Source: Stenotrophomonas maltophilia
GTDB lineage: Bacteria > Pseudomonadota > Gammaproteobacteria > Xanthomonadales > Xanthomonadaceae
Assembly (NCBI RefSeq): GCF_013464485.1
Contig: NZ_RAUX01000025.1
Location: forward strand, 1 to 50,457
Direction of reading: 5' to 3'
DNA: 50,457 bases
Position numbers and translations under genes: made by a program. How positions within the stretch are numbered: position 1 is the first letter of the stretch; each line of letters opens with the position of its first letter. This document shows, in pieces, positions 8,705-17,605 of this stretch. The notes below the pieces were generated by a model that saw only the letters and a program-made list of their open reading frames with translations, was not told where the DNA came from and searched no databases.

Positions 8705-10309
8705 ATGCAGGCACGCCATCTGTTGTCCGCCGCAGCGTTCAGCCTGGCCGTGGCCGCCTGCCAGCCGGCCCAGCAGGAACCTGCCAAGCCGCGGCCGCCG
8801 GTGATCCTGATCGAGGCCGACGCGCCGCCGCGGCCGATGAAGCCGGTGCTGCCGCCGCTGTTCGATGACATCGAGCGGCGTACCTTCCAGTTCTTCTGGG
8901 ATACCACCAACGAGATCAACGGCCTGACCCCGGACCGCTATCCGTCGCGGCCGTTCGCCAGCATCGCCTCGGTCGGCTTCGCGCTGACCGCCTATCCGAT
9001 CGGCATCGAGAACGGCTGGGTCAGCCGCAACCAGGCGATCGACCGCACCCTGACCACGCTGAAGTTCTTCCGCGACGTGCCGATGGGGCCGCAGCGCACC
9101 GGCAAGGCCGGCTACAAGGGCTTCTACTACCACTTTCTGGACATGCAGGAAGGGCGTCGCTACGACAGCTGGGTTGAACTGTCCTCGGTGGATACCGCGC
9201 TGTTGATGATGGGCGTGCTGTTCGCGCAGTCGTACTACGACGGTGACGATCCGCGCGAGAAGGAGATCCGCCAGATCGCCGACACGTTGTACAAGAAGGT
9301 CGACTGGCCGTGGCTGCAGCAGCGTGCGCCGCTGATCTCGATGGGCTGGTTCCCGGAGAGCGGCTTCATCGACCACGACTGGATGGGCTACAACGAGGCG
9401 ATGATGGTCTACATCCTTGCCCTGGGTTCGCCGACGCACCCGGTCAGCCCGGATGCGTGGACGGTGTGGACGCGCACCTACGACAACGACTGGGGCGTCT
9501 ACCAGGGCCAGGAATACCTGTCGTTCGGCCCGCTGTTCGGCCACCAGTACAGCCATGTCTGGATCGACTTCCGCGATATCCAGGACGCGTACATGCGCGA
9601 GCGCGGCAGCACCTACTTCCTCAACAGCCGCTCGGCTGCGCTGGCCCAGCGCGAGTACGCCATCGCCAACCCGATGCAGTGGAAGGACTATGGCGAGAAT
9701 GTGTGGGGCCTGACCGCCAGCGACGGCCCGCAGAACACCACCCAGGAGTACCGCGGCGAGCAGCGCCAGTTCCGCCACTACTCCTCGCGCGGCGCCGGCC
9801 TGCGCGAGAACTTCGATGACGGCACCATCGCCCCGACCGCCGCGATCGCCTCGGTGGTGTTCGCGCCCGAGCAGGTGATCCCGGCCACGCTGGAAATGCA
9901 CAAGCGCTACGGCGACTACATCTATTCCAGCTACGGTTTCCTGGATTCGTTCAACCCCAGCTTCAACTACGACATCCCGATCAAGACCGGCCGCCTGGTG
10001 CCGGATCGCGGCTGGGTCGCCAGCGATTACATCGCCATCGACCAGGGCCCGATCCTGACCATGATCGCCAACTACCGCGATGACTTCGTCTGGGAAGTGA
10101 TGAAGAAGAACCCGTACATCCGCAAGGGCCTGGAACGGGCCGGGTTCAGCGGTGGCTGGCTGGCACCGGAAGGTTCGTTCCAGCCGCTGGAACTGCAGAA
10201 AGACGAAAAGGCCGCGGCGGCACGCGCGGTGGGTATCGCCGAATCACGCGCGGCTGCCGCGCAGGAACAGAAGAACAATGCCAACCGCAATACAGGCCAG
10301 GGCAAGTAA
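8705..10309 (+). CDS. GH144-like glucoamylase-domain (PF10091) lipoprotein, putative endo-beta-1,2-glucanase
   Basis: Putative secreted glycoside hydrolase of 534 residues. The signal peptide ends in the lipobox VAAC (Cys about residue 19), predicting a lipid-anchored periplasmic or outer-membrane enzyme. From about residue 60 (RTFQFFWDTTNE) to 495 it matches the glucoamylase-like (alpha/alpha)6 domain that defines GH144, whose characterised members cleave beta-1,2-glucans. Conserved acidic positions include WVELSSVD and HDWMGYNEA (residues 224-232, Glu231). GGAGA precedes the ATG by 9 bp. It opens an operon with the ABC importer genes, 4 bp away. Substrate assignment is family-level inference; relatives remain uncharacterised. 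Confidence 0.88.
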   Translation: MQARHLLSAAAFSLAVAACQPAQQEPAKPRPPVILIEADAPPRPMKPVLPPLFDDIERRTFQFFWDTTNEINGLTPDRYPSRPFASIASVGFALTAYPIGIENGWVSRNQAIDRTLTTLKFFRDVPMGPQRTGKAGYKGFYYHFLDMQEGRRYDSWVELSSVDTALLMMGVLFAQSYYDGDDPREKEIRQIADTLYKKVDWPWLQQRAPLISMGWFPESGFIDHDWMGYNEAMMVYILALGSPTHPVSPDAWTVWTRTYDNDWGVYQGQEYLSFGPLFGHQYSHVWIDFRDIQDAYMRERGSTYFLNSRSAALAQREYAIANPMQWKDYGENVWGLTASDGPQNTTQEYRGEQRQFRHYSSRGAGLRENFDDGTIAPTAAIASVVFAPEQVIPATLEMHKRYGDYIYSSYGFLDSFNPSFNYDIPIKTGRLVPDRGWVASDYIAIDQGPILTMIANYRDDFVWEVMKKNPYIRKGLERAGFSGGWLAPEGSFQPLELQKDEKAAAARAVGIAESRAAAAQEQKNNANRNTGQGK

Positions 10310-10313
10310 CCCG

Positions 10314-11654
10314 ATGCCGAACTGGATCGACCGCCTGCGCCGCTGGGCGCTGCCTGCCCTGGCCGTATTGGCCGTGGCCGGCTGCGCCCGTACCGAATCG
10401 GGCACCACCACCGTGCGCTTCTGGGCGATGGGACGCGAGGCGGAGCTGGTCAGCGAGCTGATCCATGAATTCGAGGCCGAGAATCCGGGCATCAAGGTGG
10501 ATGTGCAGAACATTCCGTGGACCGCCGCGCACGAGAAGCTGCTGACCGCGTTCGCCGCGGACGGCCTGCCGGACGTGTGCCAGCTGGGCAACACCTGGGT
10601 GCCGGAGTTCGCCGAACTGGACGCGCTGACGCCGCTGCAGCCGTTCGTGCAGCGTTCGTCCGTGGTCGACCCGAAGGACTATTTCCAGGGCATATGGGAT
10701 ACCAATGTGATCCACGGCGAACTGGTAGGCGTGCCGTGGTATGTCGATACCCGCCTGATCTACTACCGCAAGGACCTGCTGGCCAAGGCCGGCTACGACC
10801 ACCCGCCGCGCACCTGGCAGGAGTGGGACGAGCAGATGGCGGCGATCAAGCGCATGCAGGGCCCGAACCGCTATGCGGTGCTGATGCCGATCAACGAGTT
10901 CGAGCAGCAGTTGTCGCTGGCACTGCAGCAGCCTGATCCGTTGCTGCGCGACGACGACACCCGCGGCAATTTCGCCAGCCCGGGCTTCCGTCGCACGCTG
11001 GCCTTCTACGCCAACATGTTCGAGCAGGGCTGGGCGCCGAAGATGTCCGAGACGCAGATCTCCAACGTCTGGGATGAGTTCTTCCGCGGCTTCAACGTGT
11101 TCTACATTTCCGGCCCGTGGAACATCCGCGAGTTCAAGAAGCTGCAGCCGAAGGAACTTGAAGGGCAGTGGGGTACGGCCGCGCTGCCGGGTCCGGACGG
11201 CCCGGGCGCCGGTATTGCCGGTGGTACCAGCCTGGTGATCTTCCGCAAGTCGCAGCAGAAGGAGGCGTCGTGGAAGCTGATCGAGTTCCTGTCGCGACCC
11301 GAAATCCAGGCGCGCTTCCATTCGATCATCGGCGACCTGCCGCCGCGCCGCAGTACCTGGAACGCGCCGTCGCTGGCCAACGATCCGCTGGCCGCTGCGT
11401 TCCGTGACCAGCTGGAGCGGGTCAAGCCGACGCCGAAGGTGCTTGAGTGGGAGCGCATCGTGCAGGAAATGCGCATCGTCACCGAGAAGGTGGTGCGTGG
11501 TGGCCTGGCGCAGGACAAGGCCGTGGCCGAGCTGGACCAGCGTGTGGACAAGGTGTTGGCCAAGCGCCGCTGGATGCATGAACAACAACGCCTGCAGCAG
11601 CGCGTGCCGTCGCCGCAATCGAGCAGTGCCGTGGCCGCCGGGAGCGCGCAATGA
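10314..11654 (+). CDS. sugar ABC transporter substrate-binding lipoprotein
   Basis: Family 1 extracellular solute-binding protein (446 residues) of the CUT1 carbohydrate importers. The signal peptide ends in lipobox AVAGC (Cys about residue 24). The mature part begins with VRFWAMGREAELVSELIHEFEAE, the typical start of maltose-binding-like proteins, and contains the hinge-region signature GGTSLVIFRKSQQKEASWKLIEFL. Start ATG 10314 lies 4 bp after the hydrolase stop, and the stop overlaps the first permease start by ATGA. It should capture an oligosaccharide released by the upstream hydrolase for the two permeases that follow. Confidence 0.94.
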   Translation: MPNWIDRLRRWALPALAVLAVAGCARTESGTTTVRFWAMGREAELVSELIHEFEAENPGIKVDVQNIPWTAAHEKLLTAFAADGLPDVCQLGNTWVPEFAELDALTPLQPFVQRSSVVDPKDYFQGIWDTNVIHGELVGVPWYVDTRLIYYRKDLLAKAGYDHPPRTWQEWDEQMAAIKRMQGPNRYAVLMPINEFEQQLSLALQQPDPLLRDDDTRGNFASPGFRRTLAFYANMFEQGWAPKMSETQISNVWDEFFRGFNVFYISGPWNIREFKKLQPKELEGQWGTAALPGPDGPGAGIAGGTSLVIFRKSQQKEASWKLIEFLSRPEIQARFHSIIGDLPPRRSTWNAPSLANDPLAAAFRDQLERVKPTPKVLEWERIVQEMRIVTEKVVRGGLAQDKAVAELDQRVDKVLAKRRWMHEQQRLQQRVPSPQSSSAVAAGSAQ

Positions 11655-12532
11655 AACGTACCTCGCTTGCCGGCTGGGTTTTCGCCGGTCCCTCGCTGAT
11701 CGTGCTGGGCATGTTCTTCGGCCTGCCGGTCGCCTCGGCGCTGGCGCTGAGCGTGACCGATTTCGACCTGTATGCCTTGGCCGACAGCAGCAACCTGCGC
11801 TTCGTCGGCCTCGGCAACTACATCGATCTGCTGCAGACGCCGATGTTCTGGAAGTCGCTGTGGAACACCACCTACTTCGTGTTGATCGGCGTGCCGTTGT
11901 CGATCGGTGTGTCGCTGGGCGCAGCAATGCTGCTGAATGCGCCCGCCGCGCGTTTCAAGGCGCTGTTCCGTACCGCCCTGTTCGCGCCGGTGGTGACCAC
12001 ACTGGTGGCAGTGGCGGTGATCTGGCGCTACCTGTTCCATACCAGCTACGGCCTGGTGAACTACGGCCTGGGTCACCTGGGCATCAGCCCGATCGACTGG
12101 CTGGGCGATCCCAACTGGGCGATGCCGACCATCATGCTGTTCGCAGTGTGGAAGAACTTCGGCTACAACATGGTGATCTTCCTGGCCGGCCTGCAGGCCA
12201 TCCCGCATGACCTGTACGAGGCCGCCCGCATCGACGGTGCCTCGCGCTGGAAGCAGTTCCTGCACATTACCCTGCCGATGCTCGGCCCGGTGCTGCTGGT
12301 GGTCGGCGTGATCACCGTGTCCGGCTACTTCCAGCTGTTCGCCGAACCGTATGTGATGACCCGCGGAGACCCACTGCAGAGCACCGTCAGCGTGCTGTAT
12401 TTCATGTTCGAGGAAGGCTTCAAGTGGTGGAACCTGGGACGCGCCTCCGCGGTGGCGTTCCTGCTGTTCCTGATCATCCTTGCGGTGACCACCGTGATGC
12501 TGCGTTTCGGCCGCAAGAGGCAGTTGGTATGA
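11651..12532 (+). CDS. sugar ABC transporter permease (MalF/UgpA-like)
   Basis: Inner-membrane permease of 293 residues with about six transmembrane helices, the first at residues 10-30 (FAGPSLIVLGMFFGLP). The ATPase-docking EAA loop is visible as LYEAARIDGASRWKQFLHITLPML around residue 195-218. It overlaps the substrate-binding gene upstream and the second permease downstream by 4 bp each, a tight operon. It forms a heterodimeric channel with the next gene product. No ATP-binding subunit is encoded in this operon. Confidence 0.95.
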   Translation: MKRTSLAGWVFAGPSLIVLGMFFGLPVASALALSVTDFDLYALADSSNLRFVGLGNYIDLLQTPMFWKSLWNTTYFVLIGVPLSIGVSLGAAMLLNAPAARFKALFRTALFAPVVTTLVAVAVIWRYLFHTSYGLVNYGLGHLGISPIDWLGDPNWAMPTIMLFAVWKNFGYNMVIFLAGLQAIPHDLYEAARIDGASRWKQFLHITLPMLGPVLLVVGVITVSGYFQLFAEPYVMTRGDPLQSTVSVLYFMFEEGFKWWNLGRASAVAFLLFLIILAVTTVMLRFGRKRQLV

Positions 12533-13365
12533 GTCGTGAAATCGGCCAGTCGCGCTGGTACCCGTGGTTGATCAATGGTGCGTTGCTGGTGCTGGCCCTG
12601 GTCAGCCTGGCACCGCTGCTGTGGATGCTCTCGGTTTCGTTCATGCCACAGGGCGAGGCGACCCATTTCCCGCCGCCGCTGCTGCCGTCCAGCATGACCA
12701 CGCGCAACTACCATGAGTTGTTCGCGCGTACCGGCATGGGCGGCAACTTCGCCAACAGCCTGCTGGTGTCGGTCGGCATCACCCTGGGTTCGCTGCTGCT
12801 CAACACGATGGCCGGCTACGCCTTCGCCAAGCTGAACTTCGTTGGCCGCGAGCGCCTGTTCCAGGTGCTGATGGCGGCGCTGGTGATTCCGGCGCAGGTG
12901 GCGATGCTGCCGCTGTTCCTGCTGATGAAGCAGCTGGGCCTGGTCAACAGCTTCGGCGGCGTGATCGTGCCGGCGCTGGCCAGCGTGTTCGGCATCTTCC
13001 TGGTGCGCCAGTACGCGCGCTCGATTCCGGACGAACTGCTGGAAGCGGCCCGTATCGACGGGGCAGGGGAGCTGCGCATCTTCTTCCAGATCGTGCTGCC
13101 GATGCTCAAGCCGGTGCTGGTGACCCTGGCGATCTTCACCTTCATGGGTGCATGGAACGATTTCATGTGGCCGCTGATCGTGTTGACCGACCAGGAGCAC
13201 TACACTTTGCCGGTGGCGCTGGCCACCCTCTCGCGCGAGCACATCATGGACGTGGAAATGATGATGGCTGGCGCGGTGGTCACCGTGGTCCCGGTGCTGG
13301 CGCTGTTCCTGGTGCTGCAGCGGTACTACATCCAAGGTCTGTTGCTGGGGAGCGTCAAGGGATGA
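12529..13365 (+). CDS. carbohydrate ABC transporter permease (MalG/UgpE-like)
   Basis: Second permease (278 residues) of the CUT1 importer, with about six membrane helices. The EAA motif reads ELLEAARIDGAGELRIFFQ near residue 168, followed by a final helix pair and the C-terminal YYIQGLLLGSVKG that is conserved in MalG-type subunits. ATG 12529 overlaps the previous stop, and its own stop overlaps the next ATG (13362). A longer open frame extends upstream into the first permease but its extra part is not hydrophobic and has no start signal. Confidence 0.95.
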   Translation: MSREIGQSRWYPWLINGALLVLALVSLAPLLWMLSVSFMPQGEATHFPPPLLPSSMTTRNYHELFARTGMGGNFANSLLVSVGITLGSLLLNTMAGYAFAKLNFVGRERLFQVLMAALVIPAQVAMLPLFLLMKQLGLVNSFGGVIVPALASVFGIFLVRQYARSIPDELLEAARIDGAGELRIFFQIVLPMLKPVLVTLAIFTFMGAWNDFMWPLIVLTDQEHYTLPVALATLSREHIMDVEMMMAGAVVTVVPVLALFLVLQRYYIQGLLLGSVKG

Positions 13366-16300
13366 AGCGAGCGATCGCCGTTGGACTGGGCCTGTTGTGG
13401 ACCTCCCTGGCGATCGCCGCACCTCCGGCGCTGCCGGCACCGAAGGTGCTGGACGATTTCGACGACATCGCGGCCTGGAAGCTGGTGCTGTCCGACCAGG
13501 TCAGCGGTTCGCTGCGTCCGGTCAGCGGCGCCGGCGGTGGCCGCGCGCTGTGCCTGGACTACGATTTCCACGATGTCTCCGGCTATGTTGGCATCCGTCG
13601 CGCGCTGAACATCGAGTACCCGGTCAATTACCGCTTCGGGTTCCAGCTGCGCGGTGATTCACCGGGCAACGACCTGCAGTTCAAGCTGATCGATGCCAGC
13701 GGCGACAATGTCTGGTGGGTCAACCGGCCCGGTTACAGCTTCCCCAAGGCATGGACGCCGGTCGAGTACCGGCGTCGGCAGATCGACAAGGCGTGGGGGC
13801 CGTCTCCCGAAAAGGAGATGGCGCGCAGCGCCGCGGTTGAATTCACCATCTACAGCAAGGTCGGCGGCCGCGGCACGGTGTGCTTCGACAAGCTGACCCT
13901 GCAGGGTCTGCCGCCGCAGGATGATTCGGCACTGGTGCCGTCGGTGATCGCCGATACCGCAACCGCCCTGCAGGACCGCATGATCGATGGCAAGAGCGAT
14001 ACGTTCTGGATCAGCGGTGGCGTCAAGCAGCAGACCATCAGCCTGGACCTGCACAAGAGCCGCGAGATCGGCGGTGCGGTGATCGACTGGCTGCCGAACC
14101 TGGAAGCGCGACGCTATACCGTGCGTACCTCGGAAGATGGCCGCGACTGGCGCACTGTGCGCGAGGTGACCAACGGCGCCGGTGGCCGTGACTGGCTGGC
14201 GCTGCCGGATACCGATGCACGCTACGTGCGCTTCGATCTGCAGGACGGCCCGAACTGGCGCTATGGCATCCGTGACATTGGGCTCAAGCCGCTGGCGTTC
14301 GCCGCTACGCCCAATGCGTTCCTGTCCTCGGTGGCCGTCGATCTGCCGCGTGGCTCGCTGCCGCGTGCCTATGTGGGCGAACAGCCCTACTGGACCCTGC
14401 TCGGCCTTGATGGCGGCCAGGAACAGGCACTGATCAGCGAAGACGGCGCACTGGAACCGGCCAAGGGCAGCTTCAGCATTGAGCCGTTCATCCGCCTCGA
14501 TGGCAAGCTGCTGGACTGGTCGAAGGTGGCCATCACCCAGTCGCTGCAGGATCACTACCTGCCGATCGCCAACGTCGACTGGGTGCATGAGAAAGTTGGC
14601 CTGGCGGTGACCAGCTTCGTGCAGGGCTCCCCGGAGCGCGCGCAGTTGATCGGCCGCTATCGGCTGAGCAATCCGGACAAGGTCGCGCACGAGTACACCC
14701 TGGCGCTGGCGATCCGTCCGTGGCAGGTCAATCCGCCCACTCAGTTCCTCAACACCGTCGGTGGCTTCAGTCGTATCGATTCACTGGATGTGGGCGAGCA
14801 GCTGGTGCGGGTCAACGGTGAGCCGCGCATCTATCCGCTGCAGGTGCCGGACGCGCGCTTTGCCAGTACGTTCGACGGCAAGCTCGATGCGATACATCTG
14901 GCGGACGGCAAGTACCCGGCCACCACGGCGGTGAAGGACAGCACCGGCATGGCGTCGGGTGCGCTGATGTACACGATCAAGCTGGAGCCTGGGCAGAGCC
15001 GTGAAGTGGCGGTGGTGCTGCCACAGACCGGTGGCTGGGCGCCACAGGCGCTGGACGTGGCCAAGGCGCAGGCGCAGGTGGCCGAGCAATGGCGGAAGAA
15101 GCTGGGCGTGGTCTCGCTGCAGGTGCCGTCCGCTGGCCAGGCGCTGGTCGAGACCCTGCGTACCGCGGTCGCGCACATGCTGATCTCGCGCGTCGGCCCA
15201 CGCCTGCAGCCGGGCACGCGGTCGTATGCACGCAGCTGGATCCGCGATGGCGCGATGATCTCCGAGGGCCTGCTGCGCATGGGCCGCAGCGATGCGGTGC
15301 GTGACTATATCAACTGGTATGCGCCGTATCAGTTCGAGAATGGCAAGGTGCCGTGCTGCGTCGACGCGCGCGGCAGCGACCCGGTGCCGGAGAATGACAG
15401 CCACGGTGAGCTGATCTACAGCATTGCCGAGTACGGGCGCTACACCGGTGACAGCACGTTCACCGAGCTGATGTGGCCGCATGTGCAGGGCGCCTACAAT
15501 TACATGGAACAGCTGCGCGCCAGCGAGCGCACCGAGGAGAACCGCGCACGCAACCCGGCCTTCTACGGGATGATGCCGGCCTCGATCAGCCACGAAGGCT
15601 ATTCGGCCAAGCCGATGCATTCGTACTGGGACAACTTCTGGGCACTGCGCGGCTACAAGGACGCGGCGCTGCTGGCGACCCAGCTGGGCAAGGTCGAGGC
15701 GATGCAGATCGCCGAATCGCGTGACCAGTTCCGTGATGACCTGCAGGCCTCGCTGCTGTCGGCCATGCAGCAGCACAACATTGACTACCTGCCGGGCTCG
15801 GCCGAGCTGGGTGACTTCGACGCGACGTCGACGACCATCGCACTGGCCCCGGGCGGCGAACAGGGCAGGTTGCCGCAGCAGGCGCTGGAGGCGACCTTCG
15901 AACGTTACTGGAACGAGTTCGTTGCCCGTCGCGACGGCAAGCGCGAGTGGAAGGACTACACCCCGTACGAGTGGCGCAACGTGGCCGCGTTCGTGCGCCT
16001 GGGCTGGCGCGATCGCGCTTGGCAGGCCACCGAGTTCTTCTTCAAGGACCACGCACCGCAGGCCTGGAACCAGTGGGCCGAGGTGGTTTCGCGTACGCCG
16101 CGGAAGCCGTTCTTTGTTGGCGACCTGCCACACGCTTGGGTGGCTTCGGACTTCGTGCGCTCGGCGCTGGACATGTTTGCCTACAACCGCGACATGGACG
16201 ATGCGCTGGTGCTGGCCGCCGGTGTGCCGTCGTCATGGCTGCAGGGTGAGGGCATCGCCGTGCAGGGCCTGCGTACGCCGCAGGGCCAGCTGAATTACCG

Positions 16301-16529
16301 GCTGCAGCGCAGCGACAAGCAGCTGGTGCTGGAGGTGCAGCCGGGCCTGGTGCCGCCGGTCGGTGGCGTGGTGCTGCCATGGCCGTACGCGGGTGATCCG
16401 GGCGAGGCGACGGTCAATGGCGAAGCCGCCGAGTGGATCAACAAGGAACTGCACGTGCACCAGCTGCCGGCGCGGGTCGAGATCGAAGTGCCGAGCGCGG
16501 TGCGTCGCGCGGAACGCAAGGGGCAGTAA
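13362..16529 (+). CDS. secreted multidomain glycosidase-like protein (CBM11-like, F5/8 type C, alpha/alpha-barrel)
   Basis: Large exported protein of 1055 residues with a signal peptide ending near AIAAPP (residue 20). About 25-185 resembles a CBM11-like jelly roll (DDFDDIAAWKL...FDKLTLQGL). About 190-310 is a discoidin/F5-8C domain (DGKSDTFWISG). The remainder looks like a beta-sandwich plus an (alpha/alpha)6 barrel distantly like GH15/GH63-type enzymes, with RSWIRDGA at 624-631 and ENDSHGE at 677-683 as likely active-site segments. I cannot assign a GH family. Overlap with the permease gene and the following 2-bp gap place it in the operon, so it probably finishes periplasmic breakdown of the same polymer. 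Confidence 0.8.
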   Translation: MKRAIAVGLGLLWTSLAIAAPPALPAPKVLDDFDDIAAWKLVLSDQVSGSLRPVSGAGGGRALCLDYDFHDVSGYVGIRRALNIEYPVNYRFGFQLRGDSPGNDLQFKLIDASGDNVWWVNRPGYSFPKAWTPVEYRRRQIDKAWGPSPEKEMARSAAVEFTIYSKVGGRGTVCFDKLTLQGLPPQDDSALVPSVIADTATALQDRMIDGKSDTFWISGGVKQQTISLDLHKSREIGGAVIDWLPNLEARRYTVRTSEDGRDWRTVREVTNGAGGRDWLALPDTDARYVRFDLQDGPNWRYGIRDIGLKPLAFAATPNAFLSSVAVDLPRGSLPRAYVGEQPYWTLLGLDGGQEQALISEDGALEPAKGSFSIEPFIRLDGKLLDWSKVAITQSLQDHYLPIANVDWVHEKVGLAVTSFVQGSPERAQLIGRYRLSNPDKVAHEYTLALAIRPWQVNPPTQFLNTVGGFSRIDSLDVGEQLVRVNGEPRIYPLQVPDARFASTFDGKLDAIHLADGKYPATTAVKDSTGMASGALMYTIKLEPGQSREVAVVLPQTGGWAPQALDVAKAQAQVAEQWRKKLGVVSLQVPSAGQALVETLRTAVAHMLISRVGPRLQPGTRSYARSWIRDGAMISEGLLRMGRSDAVRDYINWYAPYQFENGKVPCCVDARGSDPVPENDSHGELIYSIAEYGRYTGDSTFTELMWPHVQGAYNYMEQLRASERTEENRARNPAFYGMMPASISHEGYSAKPMHSYWDNFWALRGYKDAALLATQLGKVEAMQIAESRDQFRDDLQASLLSAMQQHNIDYLPGSAELGDFDATSTTIALAPGGEQGRLPQQALEATFERYWNEFVARRDGKREWKDYTPYEWRNVAAFVRLGWRDRAWQATEFFFKDHAPQAWNQWAEVVSRTPRKPFFVGDLPHAWVASDFVRSALDMFAYNRDMDDALVLAAGVPSSWLQGEGIAVQGLRTPQGQLNYRLQRSDKQLVLEVQPGLVPPVGGVVLPWPYAGDPGEATVNGEAAEWINKELHVHQLPARVEIEVPSAVRRAERKGQ

Positions 16530-16531
16530 CG

Positions 16532-17428
16532 ATGAAGCAACAGGGGGCGAGGGCGCGCATGACGGTGCGCGCCCTGGGACTGGCGATTGCCCTGGCATTG
16601 CCGGTTGGAGTGATGGCGGTGGCGCCTGCGGCCACCGCTGCGCCGGCTGAGGTGGCTGAGGTGGCCAGTGCGCCAGGCATGAGCATGGTCACCTTCAACC
16701 TGCATCATGACCGCGAGGACTGGCCGAGCCGCCGCCGCACCATCCTGGCCGAACTCAAGCGCCTGCAGCCCGATGCCATCGCGCTGCAGGAGGTGATCCA
16801 ACGCCGCAACGTGCGCAACCAGGCGCAGTGGCTGGCCAGCCAACTCGGCTACAGGTATGTGTTCGTGTCCACCGATCCGGTCGGGGCACCCAAGCGCTAC
16901 GGCAACGCGCTGCTGAGCCGCCGCCCGATCCTTGCCCAGGGCGATCATCTGCTGCAGCCATTGAATGATTACCGCACGGTCGCTCACCTGCGCATCGACG
17001 TCGACGGCACGCCAGTGAACGTCTACGCCACGCATCTGAACGAGCGCAACGACGAGAGTGGGCAGCGCATCCGTCGCAGCCAGGTCGAGGACCTGCTGCG
17101 CTTCATCACTGCAACGTCCGCTGGTGCGCCGGTGGTGATCGCCGGTGACTTCAATGCGCTGGTGGACGCCGGTGACCTGAGCGAGCTGCGCAGCCACTAC
17201 GGCGACAGCTACGGCAGCGTGCACGTCAATACCGATCTGGCCGGGGTCAGTACGCTCAATCGTCACTACTACCAGGCGCCCTCGCGGATCGACCACATCT
17301 TCTTCCAGCAGGACGAGATGGTCGCGCGCGAGGCGAAACTCCTGTTTGACCAGCCCGACGACAGCGGTCGCTGGGCTTCCGATCACTACGGTGTGTGGAC
17401 CCGGTTGCAGTTCGCACCGAAACCCTGA
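16532..17428 (+). CDS. secreted endonuclease/exonuclease/phosphatase (EEP) family protein
   Basis: EEP-superfamily metal-dependent phosphodiesterase, 298 residues, with a signal peptide (residues 1-37, ATAAPAE). All expected catalytic features are present: QEV with Glu87, THL with His168, GDFN with Asp206 and Asn208, and SDH with Asp284-His285. It starts 2 bp after the glycosidase stop, so it is the last operon gene. In a glucan locus it might remove phosphodiester-linked substituents from the polymer, but nuclease or phospholipase-like activity is equally possible from sequence alone. A paralogue with these residues replaced lies at 29051-29899. Confidence 0.88.
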   Translation: MKQQGARARMTVRALGLAIALALPVGVMAVAPAATAAPAEVAEVASAPGMSMVTFNLHHDREDWPSRRRTILAELKRLQPDAIALQEVIQRRNVRNQAQWLASQLGYRYVFVSTDPVGAPKRYGNALLSRRPILAQGDHLLQPLNDYRTVAHLRIDVDGTPVNVYATHLNERNDESGQRIRRSQVEDLLRFITATSAGAPVVIAGDFNALVDAGDLSELRSHYGDSYGSVHVNTDLAGVSTLNRHYYQAPSRIDHIFFQQDEMVAREAKLLFDQPDDSGRWASDHYGVWTRLQFAPKP

Positions 17429-17442
17429 CGGAGCACGCTCCG

Positions 17443-17518
17443 GTAGCTGCCAGCCTTGGTTGGCACGGGCGTGTCCGCGTTCGCTCCAACAACGGCGCCA
17501 ACCAAGGTTGGCCTCTAC
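17443..17518. repeat. SMAG-type REP pair, inverted
   Basis: Two GTAG-ended palindromes face each other: GTAGCTGCCAGCCTTGGTTG onward at 17443-17466 and its counterpart ending CTCTAC at 17497-17518. They sit between the carbohydrate operon and the rne terminator. Confidence 0.75.
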
Positions 17519-17550
17519 CAGGGCGCTGCACGCGTCCGACGCACAAACAG

Positions 17551-17581
17551 AAACGGCGGGGATCATTGATCCCCGCCGTTT
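17551..17581 (-). terminator. bidirectional terminator between rne and the carbohydrate operon
   Basis: Perfect 14-bp arms (AAACGGCGGGGATC and its complement) with a three-base loop. It lies 25 bp past the rne stop and also follows the plus-strand operon. Confidence 0.85.
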
Positions 17582-17605
17582 CGTTTTCACGCGATCAACG
17601 TGCGA

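Noticed and set aside
8681-9901. 406-codon minus-strand frame opposite the GH144-like gene
   Set aside because: Composition is typical of an antisense shadow and the plus strand has the lipobox, ribosome site and GH144-like domain.
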